Shown: positions 10,113 through 22,391 of the stretch, piece after piece
Layout: each line of letters opens with the position of its first letter
Position numbering within the stretch: position 1 is the stretch's first letter
The notes under the pieces: generated by a model
What the model saw: only the letters and a program-made list of their open reading frames with translations
Databases searched by the model: none
Told to the model about the DNA's origin: nothing
Assembly (NCBI GenBank): GCA_014529385.2
Contig: CM043969.1
Span: 76,304,676-76,368,675 of the forward strand
Origin: Adiantum capillus-veneris
Lineage: Eukaryota; Streptophyta; Polypodiopsida; Polypodiales; Pteridaceae
Reading direction: 5' to 3'
Length of the DNA stretch: 64,000 bases
Translations under genes and position numbers: made by a program

Positions 10113-13100
10113 AGGGCAACTACTCAAGTGTCAATAAATCTTGTTTAGGTTCTTCTTCCTTGTCAACAAAGTCCTTGGCAACCTCACAAGATTCTACAAT
10201 GACTACAAGATAGTAGTCCTCTCTGACATTGAACAAAAACTAGATATGATGAAGGGGGATGAAGTCTTTTCCATTCAAATGATAAGAGGGAATACTCAGA
10301 GAAGACATTGAGATGGGCGAATCTTCAATAGGTTCTTTAATGAATGTCTTTGCTCTGAGGAGGGAAACATCAAGATCAGTAATTTCGTTCTCTTTTGCCT
10401 AATTTTTTCTCTCTTTAAGACCTCACTTTATTCAATGTGGGAGATTGTGGAAACATTGGCATTGGCTTCAAGATTAGTAGTGTCCAATTTGATTTCTAAT
10501 TGCTTTGCATCATATCCACCCTAAGTTTCATGCAAAACAAGAAAGAAGCACACTAGGGCACATGATTACATGGTTTCATATGCTCAGGACAGTTGAGATG
10601 AGATGCAATCAAAAGCAATGACTTGTTCTTGAATTTTCCATACTTTTTTGTGACCGTTCCCTTCTCACCAATATTACTGGAGGTGAGTGAGATGAACATA
10701 CTCTTTGTTCTTAGTTAGGTAGATCTCTTCTCCAATGGATTCTTTAAAGAAATATATATCACCTCCTTTTTGCATCATGGCGTCAAGAAGCCTCTCACTT
10801 GGGCTTTTGTGAATGATCTCAAACTTTCTTGAAGCTACCTGAGGTGGTTATGTGGAGCTCAAAGACAACGCAATGGAGCAATAAATTGCTTGAAAGAAGG
10901 CCACTCCGAATGCTATGTAGGATCCTATAAATGGATTTGGGAAATAGTAATTTGAAGGAGTTAAGGGCGATACTGATTCTAAGAAGGTGTCTCCTTGCCT
11001 TTAGGCTCCCAAGCAATGGACCAAAGGAAGCCCAAACGGTCACTCCTTACACTGTCTAGGGATTGAGGATTGGGGCATTAGTGTCTCCTTTCTTTCAAGC
11101 AATGGACTAGGAGCATGTAAAAGGATTTGGAGGTTAGTGAGTGTCTCTTCATCTTCAATCTCTAAAGCAATATACTCAAAGGCTTCCCAATCCCAAACAA
11201 CATAATAGTGCATGGACTAGATTTCAAGTCTGTCTTCAATCGCATCATGTGGGCAATGCCTCACAATAATGAGGAGACCCAAATGAAACGATACAACATG
11301 GAGGTGTTTGCAAGATGGGATTTTATTTTTGCAAGGTTCTATTTTTGTGCTTTTGTAGTTGATTTGATTTTTTTGAGCTTTTGCAATGCAGCATGGCATA
11401 GTCGCAACTTGTTCAAGAGAAAACATGCACACAAACTATATGCATGAATAAAATTTTAAAAAAAAGACAAAGCAAAGCATTTTTTAATCCAAAACAAAGT
11501 AAGATCCTATCGCATGCCAACTAGGAACTCACATGGTATGCTCTCTTAAGAAGTAATGAAACTACGACATGCATGCAGTCTCCTACTTCCCATAGTTTCT
11601 TTTGTACAAGCTTGTCTTTCTCAAACAAGATTTATCATCCACCCTCTTTGGGCGTCCACACATATTTTAAGGAAAAGATATCATAGCAAAGAATAGTCAA
11701 CTACGTGCCAAGTACCTAGTCACACATAGTGGTCTCATAATAACTCCTAAACTAAAATACACACATGCCAACCATAGTCACATGATAACCATATAGTCAC
11801 ATAATTACCACGATAAAGATTGTGGCAAAGAAGTACATGATCCGCATATAAAAGTAGCAACAAGATGAAATGTTTAAAGTCTCCTTGAAAACAAAGCCCT
11901 GTCTTAGCATGGGTACAAGTCCACACACTATGGAAGACAAAAACGTCTCATAGAGCACATCTTCTAGCTCTAAACATATGCAATGTCTCAGATCCTCTGC
12001 GTTGGACCTTCCCAAATCACCACACCTTGCAAACACATCTAAAACATAGTTGCATCACTCTATGCATGTAGTAGCATCCACCTAACCACATTAACCAACG
12101 AAGAAAAAAACATCATTAGTCATGCAAGTGGAAATAATGTGGCAAACTTAACGAGAAGACCATACAAAACAACTGAAAACAACATCATGCAACAAAATGT
12201 TTATTGATAAAAAAGATCACTTCTCTTCACACCACCTCTAAAAATATTTCACCATCAATTTCTATGGGAAATACACAATCATACAACATGTAGCTATGCT
12301 ACACCGGAAACAACCTCTCTAAACTCTTCTCCTCACTTTCTTTATTGTAGTCAACATGACCAATAAAATGGCAAAGACACATGGTAAGATCAAGCATCTA
12401 CTTGAGAGCACAAATTGAAAATGTGATATATCTTGACGAGAGAAAATTATGCAGCACAAACCTTGTTTAAAGCATTTATAAAACTATGGTGATCTTAGTG
12501 ACAGGATCCTGATATGCCTTGGAATAACACATAAGCATCCAAGTAAGGTGAAGCGCAAGCCCCACTCTTGTTATGTCTACAATAAACTCACTTATTTGCT
12601 CAGCTAAGCACATGGTGACCAAGAAACCATGGTCGGCCAAATACTCACAAGCAAGATCCATGCAACCCTTAATTAGGCCCATTGAGAATGTGTTCCACTT
12701 GGAAAAAATCATGCCCTCTAAAAAGAACGTTAGTGTCAACATGAAAAGTGAAATTTCATGCAACCTTTGATGTGAAAAAATGACCCCAAGAAATGGGACC
12801 AAGGGCATCCACAAGCAAGCTTGTAGGAAAATCTGCAAATATCAATCAAGCTACCTCTTTTCCATAAAGATGCATCTTTTGAGTTTCCAAAACTTTGTTG
12901 ATGCTATTCCAAAAACAATATATTCATATATTGAAAAACTAACTACGATGCAATGTTACATGATGGTTGCCTTTACCTATTTAGGGAAAATCTATCAATT
13001 TTTGGGTTACATCAACAAGGAGAGCATCTATATAAGTTTGGTAGTGGAACCTTGCAACCATTATTTAAAGTGATAGATTTCAAAATATCTCTACATGCAA

Positions 13101-13794
13101 GCAACATTAATTTCAAAGTCATTTAAGATGAATCACCATCAAAACAAGTCATAGGTCATCGGCTCTGCAACAAAGGAGGTAGTGGGCACTGTAGAGGCCT
13201 CTAACACATTTGTCCTTTGTGGATTTCTTGGAGTGCTTGACGATTCCATAAGTTCTTTACCTTTCTTCTTAAGAATGCTAACCAATGGGACATAAGTGGT
13301 TGATTGAATAGCCAATATATTAGATTGTGTACCTTGGGCAGCTTGTGTGGCATCCTTATTAACTTCAGTGCTCTCACGTTCACTTCCTGGGGTTGCTTAA
13401 TTTTCCAATGTAGTGGGCATAGTAAGTGCATCAATTTCTCTATTGCTACGTGTCTCCTATTTGAAACTTGCAAGCATCATTGTTTTTATTATCGCATACA
13501 TGGCTTGAAAAACCTTTCATACATAAAGTGAATTCAGGTTCAAAGAACTTATTCTCATGAATATCTTTCTCTTGATTTGGGATGAGACAAACTAGATAAT
13601 CAAGCCACCAAGGACATAAGCATGCCGCCAATGGTCTCACATTCTTTTCAAGCAGCAACGGGAGAATACATAGTACTCTCATCATGGACATCAACCCACT
13701 CTTTTGTGAATTTTGGAGCTACACCCAACCTCTTCTCTTCTACACGTTGTAGTATCCACCGCAATATTTTCACTGAACAAAGCATCCACCATTT
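10113..13794. other. Long stretch with no assignable gene
   Basis: The minus strand shows protein-like but broken translations around 10.2-10.8 kb, 12.48-12.84 kb (120 codons open) and 13.16-13.7 kb (a serine/threonine-rich stretch interrupted by stops). No domain is recognisable in any of them. They may be remnants of one or more old genes or transposons. I do not assign functions. Confidence 0.4.
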
Positions 13795-14060
13795 GTTGGG
13801 CTCCAATGTGGAGTTAAGGCAATGTTATGATAAAGAAAATAGAGTCTCCTTTGTTTAGGAGATCAATTGTGAAAAAACAAACCACCCACCCTATCTTGGG
13901 TTTCCATGTGGAATTTTAGTTGATGCAATGATAGAGAAAATTAAAAACATGTAGAAAATTTGGCAGAGTCTTCTTTTGCTTAGCAATCATTTTTCCAAAA
14001 GTAAACCAACCACCCTAACTTAGGCTTCCACATGGAATTTAAGGTATATAGACTAGAAGC
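13795..14060. repeat. Diverged tandem repeat, about 100-125-bp unit, 2.3 copies
   Basis: Units begin at about 13795 (TTGGGCTCCAATGTGGA), 13897 (TTGGGTTTCCATGTGGA) and 14021 (TTAGGCTTCCACATGGA). The first two end in similar AAACCACCCACCCTA / AAACCAACCACCCTA blocks. Confidence 0.7.
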
Positions 14061-14565
14061 AAGAATGGACCTCATAAGATTCCATACACTTACTTCATAC
14101 TTGACCACAACTACTAACATACACATACATATCAAAATAAACCAACCATCATCAATAAAGAAGCATTCTTAGAATACAACCTGTAAACCACTTATTTGGT
14201 TGAAAAAACAAGTATGGGCATCTTCTTCATAACATGTGAAGCCTTTACCACATCCATGAGATGCACAAAATCCTACATGCATGTATATCACAAGCACTTA
14301 ACATGTGTACATACACGTGGGCATGTACATCAAGTCAACCAAAGCGTCCGCATTATGCCTACATGTACTACATAATTCTTCAAGTTAATCTTAAAAAATT
14401 CATCAAATGAATTTGACAGATGTGGACCTTCAACTTATCTTTTGGATTAAGAGAGAGGCGTCATAATGTAAATGAGTCCAATGCGTCCCTATTTCCATGT
14501 AGATCCAAAAGGCTTTTGCTCTAAAACCTTCCATGGAGACAATAAAGTCACATAGATGCATAGTA

Positions 14566-14623
14566 GGTGTTTGAGCTCTCCAATCATCCACGTGGACGGA
14601 GATGATTAGAGAGACTAAACACC
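14566..14623. repeat. Foldback hairpin H0, copy 1
   Basis: 23-bp arms, 14566-14588 and 14601-14623 (GGTGTTT...AATCATC against GATGATT...AAACACC), match at 19 of 23 positions around a 12-base loop. The equivalent in copy 2 is 19267-19324. Confidence 0.8.
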
Positions 14624-14820
14624 TCCAAGGCTCCCATGTAAGTTTAAATGACAATTGCAAGTTTAAGAGTTATTAATCATGCCAAAGTTCACACTTGATG
14701 ACAAAATAACCCTTTGAAAAGCTTGTCAAATTTAGAAAAAAAAACTATAAAAAGCTTGTCAAACTTTGAAACAACAAAACCCTATGAAGAGCTTGTCAAA
14801 CTTTGAAACAACAAAAACCC

Positions 14821-14982
14821 TATGAAAAGCTTGTCACAAGTTGCAAAAGAAAGAGGGGCTAGAGCCCCCCAATTGTCCTCTTGTGTAGACGATCAGGGAC
14901 TAGAGCCCCCCAATTGTCCTCTCGTGTAGACGATTAGGGGCTCTAGCCCTTTTTTTTTGCAACTTGTGACAAGCTTTTCATA
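14821..14982. repeat. Large palindrome P1, copy 1
   Basis: 28-bp outer arms at 14821-14848 and 14955-14982 are perfect inverted copies (TATGAAAAGC... and ...GCTTTTCATA). Inner arms carry GGGGCTAGAGCCCC and GGGGCTCTAGCCC. The middle holds a 41-bp unit duplicated in tandem (starts at 14859 and 14900), so the hairpin can pair in two registers. Confidence 0.9.
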
Positions 14983-14994
14983 AGTCTAATACTC

Positions 14995-15124
14995 ATAGTA
15001 AATTTGATTACAATGACATGCTACATTTGATTACAATGGTACAATTGATAAAAAAAATACTCATGGCACATTTGATTACAATGATGCGGTACATTTGATA
15101 ACAATGCTACATTTGATGACAATG
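14995..15124. repeat. Minisatellite of ACATTTGATTACAATGG type
   Basis: Several imperfect copies of an 18-30-base unit (ACATTTGATTACAATG, with variants TGATAACAATG and TGATGACAATG) lie between palindromes P1 and P2. The same array recurs in copy 2 at about 19583-19700 and 20130-20265. Confidence 0.75.
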
Positions 15125-15154
15125 GATACCTATTTGACAGTTTGCTAAGTTCAT

Positions 15155-15251
15155 GCAGTCACTGCAAAAAAGGGGGGCCAGAGCCCCTAAATCATTCGTG
15201 TGTCCGCGAACGATTGAGGGGCTCCACCCTCTTGATTTTTGCAATGGCTGC
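15155..15251. repeat. Palindrome P2, copy 1
   Basis: 16-bp outer arms (15155-15170 and 15236-15251) match at 14 of 16 positions. Inner arms are AGAGCCCC and GGGGCTC around an ATCATTCG...CGAACGAT stem. Confidence 0.85.
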
Positions 15252-15350
15252 AAGAAAATTCTTTGGAATTTGATATTCATGGAACTTGCATAGATAATTG
15301 CTGTCTCACATTTATGGTGCATGGATTATTTGTCTTTGTTCTAGAAATTT

Positions 15351-15422
15351 GCAAATTTCTTACAAAGCTAAAAAAATGGGGGCTAGAGCTCGTAGTTTTT
15401 TTGCAACTTATGCAAGAAATCT
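15351..15422. repeat. Palindrome P3, copy 1 (degraded)
   Basis: GCAAATTTCTTA at the left faces TGCAAGAAAT at the right around a GGGGGCTAGAGCTC core. The copy-2 version (20485-20559) is better preserved. Confidence 0.65.
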
Positions 15423-15699
15423 ACAGATGACCTGAACAAGGTGTACATGCTTGGAGGCCCTTTTTCAAATTTTTGAACCAAAGCGTACATACTAAGAGCC
15501 TTACCTTGTAGCTTTAAATTAGCTGCAGGGGCCAAGTGGAGTCATAACATAGAGACATGAGGCACGGAGACTACGCACAACCCGACTATGTAGGTGGGGT
15601 GGGGTGGAGCCAAAGCACCGAGGCATGGGCAAGGTGGAGCGGACTTGGAGCACGGAGGTTCCGGGTGCGGTATCCGTTCACAAGTAGAGAGGTATATAT

Positions 15700-15809
<110 letters not shown>

Positions 15810-15829
15810 ATGTATAAAGTGAGGGAAGA

Positions 15830-16780
15830 GGAGTGTGAGTGGGAGAAGGAAGAGAAAAGAGGGAGAGGGTGATGCAGAGAGTGAGAGGGAGAGGGGTACG
15901 TTTAAACTAGTCCATAGAAATTGTAAAAGTCAAACTAAGTTTAATCAATATGATTTGTTTTATTGCTCTAAAAATTGAAACTTTTTATATTAAAGTATAC
16001 ATAATTATAAACATATTTAGAAACACATTCATATCCTTTTATCTATAAGAAATAACTTCTTATATACAATTGTACATTAATGTATAGAAGTTTATAAGCA
16101 TATTTACAAATATATGTATCTGTACAGATGTATGTATGTATATATATATATTAATGCACTTATATTTGAAATAAACCCATACAATATATCTATGTTAATC
16201 AAATATGATTTATAAATTAACACATACATGTATATATACTCATTTATATATAAATAAAAAAGTTCTTATATCATAAAACTCAATTGGATTTGATAAATAT
16301 AATTGATAGGTTAACATATATATATGTATATATTTATGCACATATAAATATATTAATAGATATATATATATATAAATTTTCAAAATGAATACATATATTG
16401 ACTTCGTATATCTACATGCATATATATGTGACTGTGTGTGTGTGTGTGTGTGATGTGAATTTTTGTGTGGAGATATTGTTCTTCTTTTGACGACTATAGA
16501 GTTAATGCTCATTAATTCATGGTTTTACCATGCATCCATTCACTTTATTTTGTCACATCCTCACACTCATTACAAAACACATGAGCACATGTTATGTCTT
16601 TTGAATTTTCCATAGAGAGTACCACCCCATCTTTATTTCTCTCACTGTTTTTTGACCTCCATATCTAACAGTCTTCTACCATGAACATTTCAAGCGCTCT
16701 ATTTCTCTCTTGGCACATTGGTGGGGACAATGTCACACATGATATTCCTTTGCACTATAGTAAGGTGTTGCTAAGATCTA
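15830..16780. other. AT-rich segment present only in copy 1
   Basis: Copy 2 passes almost directly from its GA tract (ends 20877) to sequence matching copy 1 at about 16785. This 950-bp segment is therefore an insertion in copy 1 or a deletion in copy 2. It is AT-rich with TATA-type runs and a short (TG)n at 16433-16452. No gene or terminal repeats were recognised. Confidence 0.6.
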
Positions 16781-17179
16781 ACTATCTTCAAAATTTGCTA
16801 CACCCAACCTATATTGTTCTTGGTCTGCATGCAATCATTCAAGAAGAAGGAAATATATTAGAACTTGTTGTTGCTCCACATGACCATGAAGGCAATGAAA
16901 ATTACCTGATATTGATGGTTCTTTTCCAACAAATATCTAATGCTATGCTCAACAGATTTTGTTTATGTATGTGATATCAAGAGCATAGAGATAAACTACG
17001 ACAAGGATACAAGGAAAAAGTTAGATGGTATGAACCCTATGGCCAATGACGCATGTGTGAAAGTGTTGGAGCTTGATGTTAAAAGTGAAGACAATAAAGA
17101 TATACCATCTATGTCCATGTTCAAATGGATACAAAATGGAGAAGGGTTTGTTCAAATCAAAAAGCTATCAAAAATATGA
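16681..17179 (+). pseudogene. Unidentified decayed coding sequence, copy 1
   Basis: Two overlapping frames (16681-16974 and 16940-17179) translate to peptides paralogous to the copy-2 frame at 20901-21242. Shared strings include PTYIVLGLHAIIQEE / PTYIFLGLHVIIQEE, HDHEGNE / CDHEGNE and FVYVCD. Conservation of amino-acid order between the two copies suggests a once-coding region, with a frameshift in copy 1 near 16940. I do not recognise a domain and assign no function. Confidence 0.4.
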
Positions 17180-17989
17180 TGTAATCCTCTGTAGGTAAAT
17201 GGGCTTCCCCCAATCTACAATAGCTATTTGTGTTTTGAGTTTCCTACAACTTTTAGAAAAAAAGAAAAGAATGGAACGGAGAAAAAACTTGATAGTCATC
17301 TCTAGACACAACCATCCCAATCAAACATGACAATACATTGTATGGTCAAGCTGACATATTGTCTTAGGAACGTGCAATTGACTTGTCCATTTTACATGAA
17401 TGAGAATACCTTGTATAGTACAAGCTGAGATATTGTCTTGGGAACCTACAATGTCACTATTTGACTTGTTCATTTAACATGAATGAAAAAAGTTCTATGA
17501 CACCTCTTTCCTCGGGCATTTGGACAAGCAGGTGAGCAAGGGATATCCAGACACTGAAAGGCTGATGAAAAAATGTTTGCTACTATTTCCAAAAAATAAT
17601 GACATGCATTGATGTATGCAAGGCAATGATCTACTATGCATTCCCCTTGGATGAGAGCACGAATCGAATGGTATTTCATATGTTCAATCACAAGCATAGT
17701 GTTCAACCAAGCATCTCAAGAGATAATATAGCAATAGTGCAGAACTTAGTTAGCACAGTTCTTAAAATCAAAAAAGGTGGACCAGAAATAATTCAAATGC
17801 TATAGTGGCACGACAAATGTTTTTCAAGTCTCTGACTAGAAAAGATGAGGAAGTCACAACTAAAAGAGATCTACTTGGTTCTCTTGAGGAGATAATGCCA
17901 TTGGTGCAGAACAATGGGTATGTAGGGACTAAATTCTTGCAATTTTTGTTTCGTGTGTCTAATGTTTGTCTTTGCTAATCTATTTATTT

Positions 17990-18315
17990 TGCCTTGATAT
18001 ATGGATGTTTTATGTAGATTTAAAGGTATAATATCCAAAGAAAATGCAAATCAAAGTGTTCAAATGGGCAAAGAATATGAAAACATTTTTTGGCTACAAT
18101 GATGTTGTATGTTTCTCTTTTTCCATGATAGTAGATTCTCTAGTCAAGGCAATGGCAACGAAAAGTGTTACTTTTTCAAGTTGTTTACAAAGGTTCCTAC
18201 ATCAATATCTAGTGAATTGAATGAGGAAAATTGAGAAAGGTGATTTGAGGAATACTTGGTTCAATTTGACCATACATACATGATATAGGGGTGTGCAACA
18301 ATGTCGTGCTCTATG
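17990..18315 (+). pseudogene. Unidentified decayed coding sequence, copy 1, second block
   Basis: Translations resemble the copy-2 block at 21997-22221 (VDSLVKAM / VDSRVKAM, SVTFS, then GDLRNTWFNLT / GDFRNSWFTLT). A possible 3' splice site (TTTTATGTAG) precedes the block in both copies. The reading frame is broken. Function unknown. Confidence 0.35.
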
Positions 18316-18590
18316 CCATTGTACACTCTCCTTATTGCCAACTAGCTTACCCTTGCCTCATCTCACATAGACCCTACAAAATCAAGTGGATCCTGTCCAC
18401 ATTGTTCCATGGTTCATTGAGACTTCTTCAAAACAAGAACTAGGACTCTTCATCCTCTTCTTTTGCTTCAAAAATTGCGATAACCTTCAATGCTTACATG
18501 CTAGCCAAATGTTGCACGATGAATTAAACATTGCTTAAGACAAAAATTTCATGCTCTCAACCATATACAAACGTACCATGAATCAAAAAG
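18316..18590 (-). repeat. Inverted segment relative to copy 2
   Basis: The reverse complement of this 275-bp piece matches copy 2 at about 22250-22526, while both flanks are collinear. The left breakpoint is near ...CTCTATG/CCATTGTACAC and the right one near ...AATCAAAA/AGGCCCACAC. Confidence 0.75.
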
Positions 18591-18677
18591 GCCCACACAA
18601 GGTTATGCAAGGTAGGATCCCTCTTGCCTTTGCTATTGGGAAAAGAGCTTGCAAAAGTACACCAGAAAGTTGGTACT

Positions 18678-19249
18678 TGTCTTTCTCTTTAACCCTCTTA
18701 GTCTCAAGTTTTTACCCTCTCTCTAGCATAACTGTAAGAACCAAAAAAAAAAGTTTATGATTGTAAACCCAAAAACACAAATAGAATGATAATTTCATAG
18801 CACCAAAGCTCTTTAATACTACTTGAATGATTGTTTTGTCTAGCCATGAGTTACTTAACAAAAACTAAATTTAATAGCATTCACAAATCTTTCCCATTTA
18901 TTTACATGCATCAAAATTCTTATCCAAAACTAAAAAATTTCTCTAGAGTTTTCTTTGTTTTTTCTTCAAAATTTCAAAAAATACTCATCCATCTTTATCA
19001 CAAAGGCCCCCACAAACTCATCCACCTTTATCATACAGGCCTTTACAAGAGATGAAGGATGTTTAAAGACGTTAATTTTCAAAAGGAGACATTCTATACA
19101 CACATTTTTTCATAAGCAAATGAAAAATGTATCACCATGTACAATTTGGTCACAAGCTAACATATTAATAAAAAAAGGGGATCAAAGCTCTCGAATCATC
19201 CCACACATGCAGATGGTCGGGAAGCTAGAATTCATTTTTTATCCAAAGT
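18678..19249. other. Spacer between the two copies
   Basis: About 570 bp, AT-rich, with no gene recognised. Confidence 0.5.
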
Positions 19250-19266
19250 CACATAAATGAATAGTG

Positions 19267-19324
19267 GGTGTTTGAGCTCTCCAATCATCCGCATGGACCC
19301 AAATGATCAGAGAGATTAAACATC
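19267..19324. repeat. Foldback hairpin H0, copy 2
   Basis: GGTGTTT...CCAATCATC faces AAATGATCAGAGA...AAACATC. Pairing is a little weaker than in copy 1 (14566-14623). Confidence 0.7.
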
Positions 19325-19450
19325 TCCCAAGGCTCCCATGTAAGTTTAAATGACAATTGCAAGTTTAAGAGTTATTAACCATGCTAAAGTTCACACTTGA
19401 TGAAAAAATAACCCTATCAAAATCTTGTCACAAATTATAAAAAAAAACCC

Positions 19451-19574
19451 TATGAAAAGCTTGTCACAATTTGCAAAAGAATGGAGGGCTAGAGACCCCC
19501 CTATTGTCCTCTCATGCAGATGATTAGGGGGCTCTGGCCCTCATTATTTTGCAACTTGTGACAAGATTTTCATA
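19451..19574. repeat. Large palindrome P1, copy 2, first module
   Basis: TATGAAAAGCTTGTCACAA at the left faces TTGTGACAAGATTTTCATA at the right, with an inner GGGCTAGAGACCCC / GGGGGCTCTGGCCC stem. Confidence 0.85.
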
Positions 19575-19729
19575 GGTCTGATACTCATGGAAAATTTGAT
19601 TACAACAACATGCTACATTTGATTACATTGGTAAATTTGATGAAAAATTACTCATGGCACATTTGATTACAATGGTATGGTACATTTGATGATTATGCGC
19701 ATAACTATTTGATGGCTTGCTAAGTTCAT

Positions 19730-19824
19730 GCAGTCATTGCAAAAGAAAAGGGGGGCCGGAGACCCTTGATTATTTGTGCATGCACAAACAATCGAGGGGC
19801 TCCTTTGGTTTTTGGAATGGCTGC
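19730..19824. repeat. Palindrome P2, copy 2, first module
   Basis: GCAGTCATTGCAAAA faces TTTTGGAATGGCTGC, with an inner stem of the GGAGACCC/GAGGGGCTCC type and a TGTGCATGCACA core. Confidence 0.75.
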
Positions 19825-19993
19825 AAGAAAACTCTCTAGAATTTGATATTTATGGCACATGCATAGATTCTTGTTGTCTCACATTTACGGTGCATGGATT
19901 TTGTCACTTGATGACAAAATAACCCTATGAAAAGCTTGTCACAAGTTTATTTTAAAAAAAGCCCTATGAAAAGCTTGTCAAAATTTGAAACCC

Positions 19994-20116
19994 TATGAAA
20001 ATCTTGTTACAAGTTGCAAAAGAAAGGGAGGCTAGTGCCCCCCCAATCGTCTTCCTGTGCCGACAATAAGGGGTCTTCGACCCTCGTTTTTTTGCAACTT
20101 GTGATGATATTTTCAT
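19994..20116. repeat. Large palindrome P1, copy 2, second module
   Basis: TATGAAAATCTTGTTACAAG faces CTTGTGATGATATTTTCAT. The inner stem is more decayed than in the first module. Confidence 0.75.
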
Positions 20117-20274
20117 GTGTCTGATACTCATGGAAAGCTTGATTACACAACATGGTATATTTAATTACAATGGTACATTTGATTAAAAAATACTTATGGC
20201 ACATTTCATTACAATGATATGGTACATTTTATAACAATGGTACATTTTATGACAATGCATAGCTATTTGATGGT

Positions 20275-20386
20275 TTGCTAAGTTCTTGCAACAAGGGGGG
20301 TGGGATCCCACAATTGTCCGCGGATGATTGTGGGGCTCCGCGGACGATCGAGGGGATCCATCCCCCTTGTTTTTTGCAATGGCTGG
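20275..20386. repeat. Palindrome P2, copy 2, second module
   Basis: CAAGGGGGGTGGGATCCC faces GGGGATCCATCCCCCTTG, with nested CCGCGGA.../...CCGCGGACGAT pieces in the loop. Confidence 0.8.
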
Positions 20387-20484
20387 AAGAAAATTCTCTA
20401 GAATTTGATATTCGTAGCACATGCATAGATTCGTGCAGTCTCACATTCATGGTGCATGGATTATCTAGCTTGTTTTGGTGATTT

Positions 20485-20559
20485 GCAAATTTCTTGTACC
20501 AGCTGCAAAAAAAGGGAGCTAGAGCCCCCTTTTTCTTGCAATTTGTGCAAGAAATTTGC
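20485..20559. repeat. Palindrome P3, copy 2
   Basis: GCAAATTTCTTG (20485-20496) is a perfect inverted copy of CAAGAAATTTGC (20548-20559). The inner AAAGGGAGCT/AGAGCCCCCTTT stem continues the fold. Confidence 0.85.
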
Positions 20560-20824
20560 AGATGGCTCAAACAAGCAGTACATGCTTGGAGGACCTTTTT
20601 CAAATTTGAGAATCAAAGCATACATACTAAGAGCCTTACCTTGGAGCTTTGAATTAGCCATAGGGGCCAAGAAAAGTTGTAGCATAGAGACGTGGGTCAA
20701 GGAGGCCAAGCAGAGCCGGAGTACGGAGACAGGGTAGGGCAGATCTAGGGCATCAAGGCACGAGCAAGGCAGGGTGGACTTGGAGCACGGAGGTGTTGGG
20801 TGGGTAGCCATTTTGGTAGGGGTT

Positions 20825-20825
<1 letters not shown>

Positions 20826-20877
<52 letters not shown>
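20826..20877. repeat. (GA)n microsatellite in copy 2
   Basis: About 26 uninterrupted GA units, at the same position as the 102-bp tract in copy 1. Confidence 0.98.
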
Positions 20878-20881
<4 letters not shown>

Positions 20882-20900
20882 CTCTAATTATCTTTGAAAT

Positions 20901-21242
20901 TTGCTACCCCCAACATATATATTTCTTGGTCTGCATGTAATCATTCAAGAAGAAGTCTATATATTGAAACTTGTTGTTCCTCCACATTGTGACCATGAAG
21001 GAAATGAACACTACCTCAATGATGGTTCTTTGTTAAACAAATATCTAATGTTGTGTTCAACAAATTTTGTTTATGTATGTGATTGCAAGAGTGTAGAGAT
21101 AAACTGCAACAAGGTTACAAGAAAAAAGATAGATGATATGTCAAATGGATACAAAATGGAGAAGGGTATGTTTGCTCAAGAAGATATCAAAAATGTGTTG
21201 CAATCCTCTATAGGTAAATCAACTTCCCCCAACCTACAATAG
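20901..21242 (+). pseudogene. Unidentified coding-like frame, copy 2
   Basis: 113 open codons, paralogous to 16681-17179 in copy 1. The coding similarity begins a few bases upstream of the ATG, so the Met is probably internal to an exon. No domain recognised. A run to GTAGGTAAAT-like sequence after the frame in both copies could be a 5' splice site (copy 2 CTCTATAGGTAAAT). Role unknown. Confidence 0.4.
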
Positions 21243-21996
21243 CTATTTGTGTTTTGAGTTTCCTGCAACTTTTGAAAAAAAAGAAAAGAATGGAAGAGAT
21301 GGATCAAAAACTTGATAGTCGTGTCTAGACACAACCATCCCAATAAAACATGACAATGCTTTGTATAGTCAAAAAGCTGAGATATTGTCTTGGGAACTTG
21401 CAATGTCACCAATTGACTTGTCCATTTTACATGAATGAGAGAAAGTTCAATGACACTTGTTTCGTGGGCATTTGAACAAGCAAGTGAGCAAGCGATATCC
21501 TAATGGTGAAGGCTAATAAAAAATTGTTTGTCACTATTTTCAAAAAATTAGTGACATGCATTGATGTATGCAAGGCAATGATCTACTATGTATTCCCCTT
21601 GGATGAGAGCATGAATCAAATGGTAATTTATCTTTGCAATCACGAGCATAGTATTCAACCAAGCACCTCAAGAGATAATATAGTAATAATGCAAAACTAA
21701 GTCAGCACAGTTCTTAAAATTGAATAAGATGGACCACAAATAATTCAAATGCTAGTGGCACCACAAATGTTGCTCAAATCCTTGACTAGAGAAGATGAGG
21801 AAGTCATAAGTGAAAGAGATCTACTTGGTTTCGGAGATTATGCCATTGGTGCACAACAATGGGTATGTGGGGACTAAATTCTTGCAATTTTGAGTTTGTG
21901 TGTCTTATGTTTTTCTTTGCTAAGCTATTTATTTTTCCTTGATATGGATGTTGTATGTAGATTTAAAGGTATAATATCCAAAGAATATTTATCAAG

Positions 21997-22391
21997 GTGT
22001 TCAAATGGGCAAAGAGTATGAAAACATTTTTCAGCGACGATGACATTGTATGTTTCCATTTTTCCATGGTAGTAGATTCTCGGGTCAAGGCAATGGTAGA
22101 GAAAAGTGTTACCTTTTCACGATGTTTACAAAAGGTCCTACATCAAGATCTAGATCAAATGAGGAAAATCGACCAAGGTGATTTCAGGAATTCTTGGTTC
22201 ACTTTGACCATATGCACATGATGAATGGGTGGGCAACAATGTCATGCTCCATGTATGATTTTGGGTACGTTTGTGCATGGTTAAGAGTACGAGATATTCT
22301 TATTAAGAAATGTTTAATTGATTGTGCAAAATTTGGCCTGCATGTAAGCATTGTAGGTTATCAAAATTTTGGAAGCAAAAGAAGAGGATGA
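21997..22391 (+). pseudogene. Unidentified coding-like block, copy 2
   Basis: Two frames overlapping at 22194-22221 continue each other in sense. The first ends near GDFRNSWFTLT; the second holds NGWATMSCSMYDFGYVC and a DCAKFGLHVSIVGY segment. The first is matched in copy 1 (17990-18315). The second is represented in copy 1 only by the inverted segment. I do not recognise the family. Confidence 0.4.

Noticed and set aside
12476-12838. 120-codon minus-strand frame with hydrophobic segments
   Set aside because: No start context, homologue or neighbouring exon could be recognised; AT-rich sequence yields such frames by chance.
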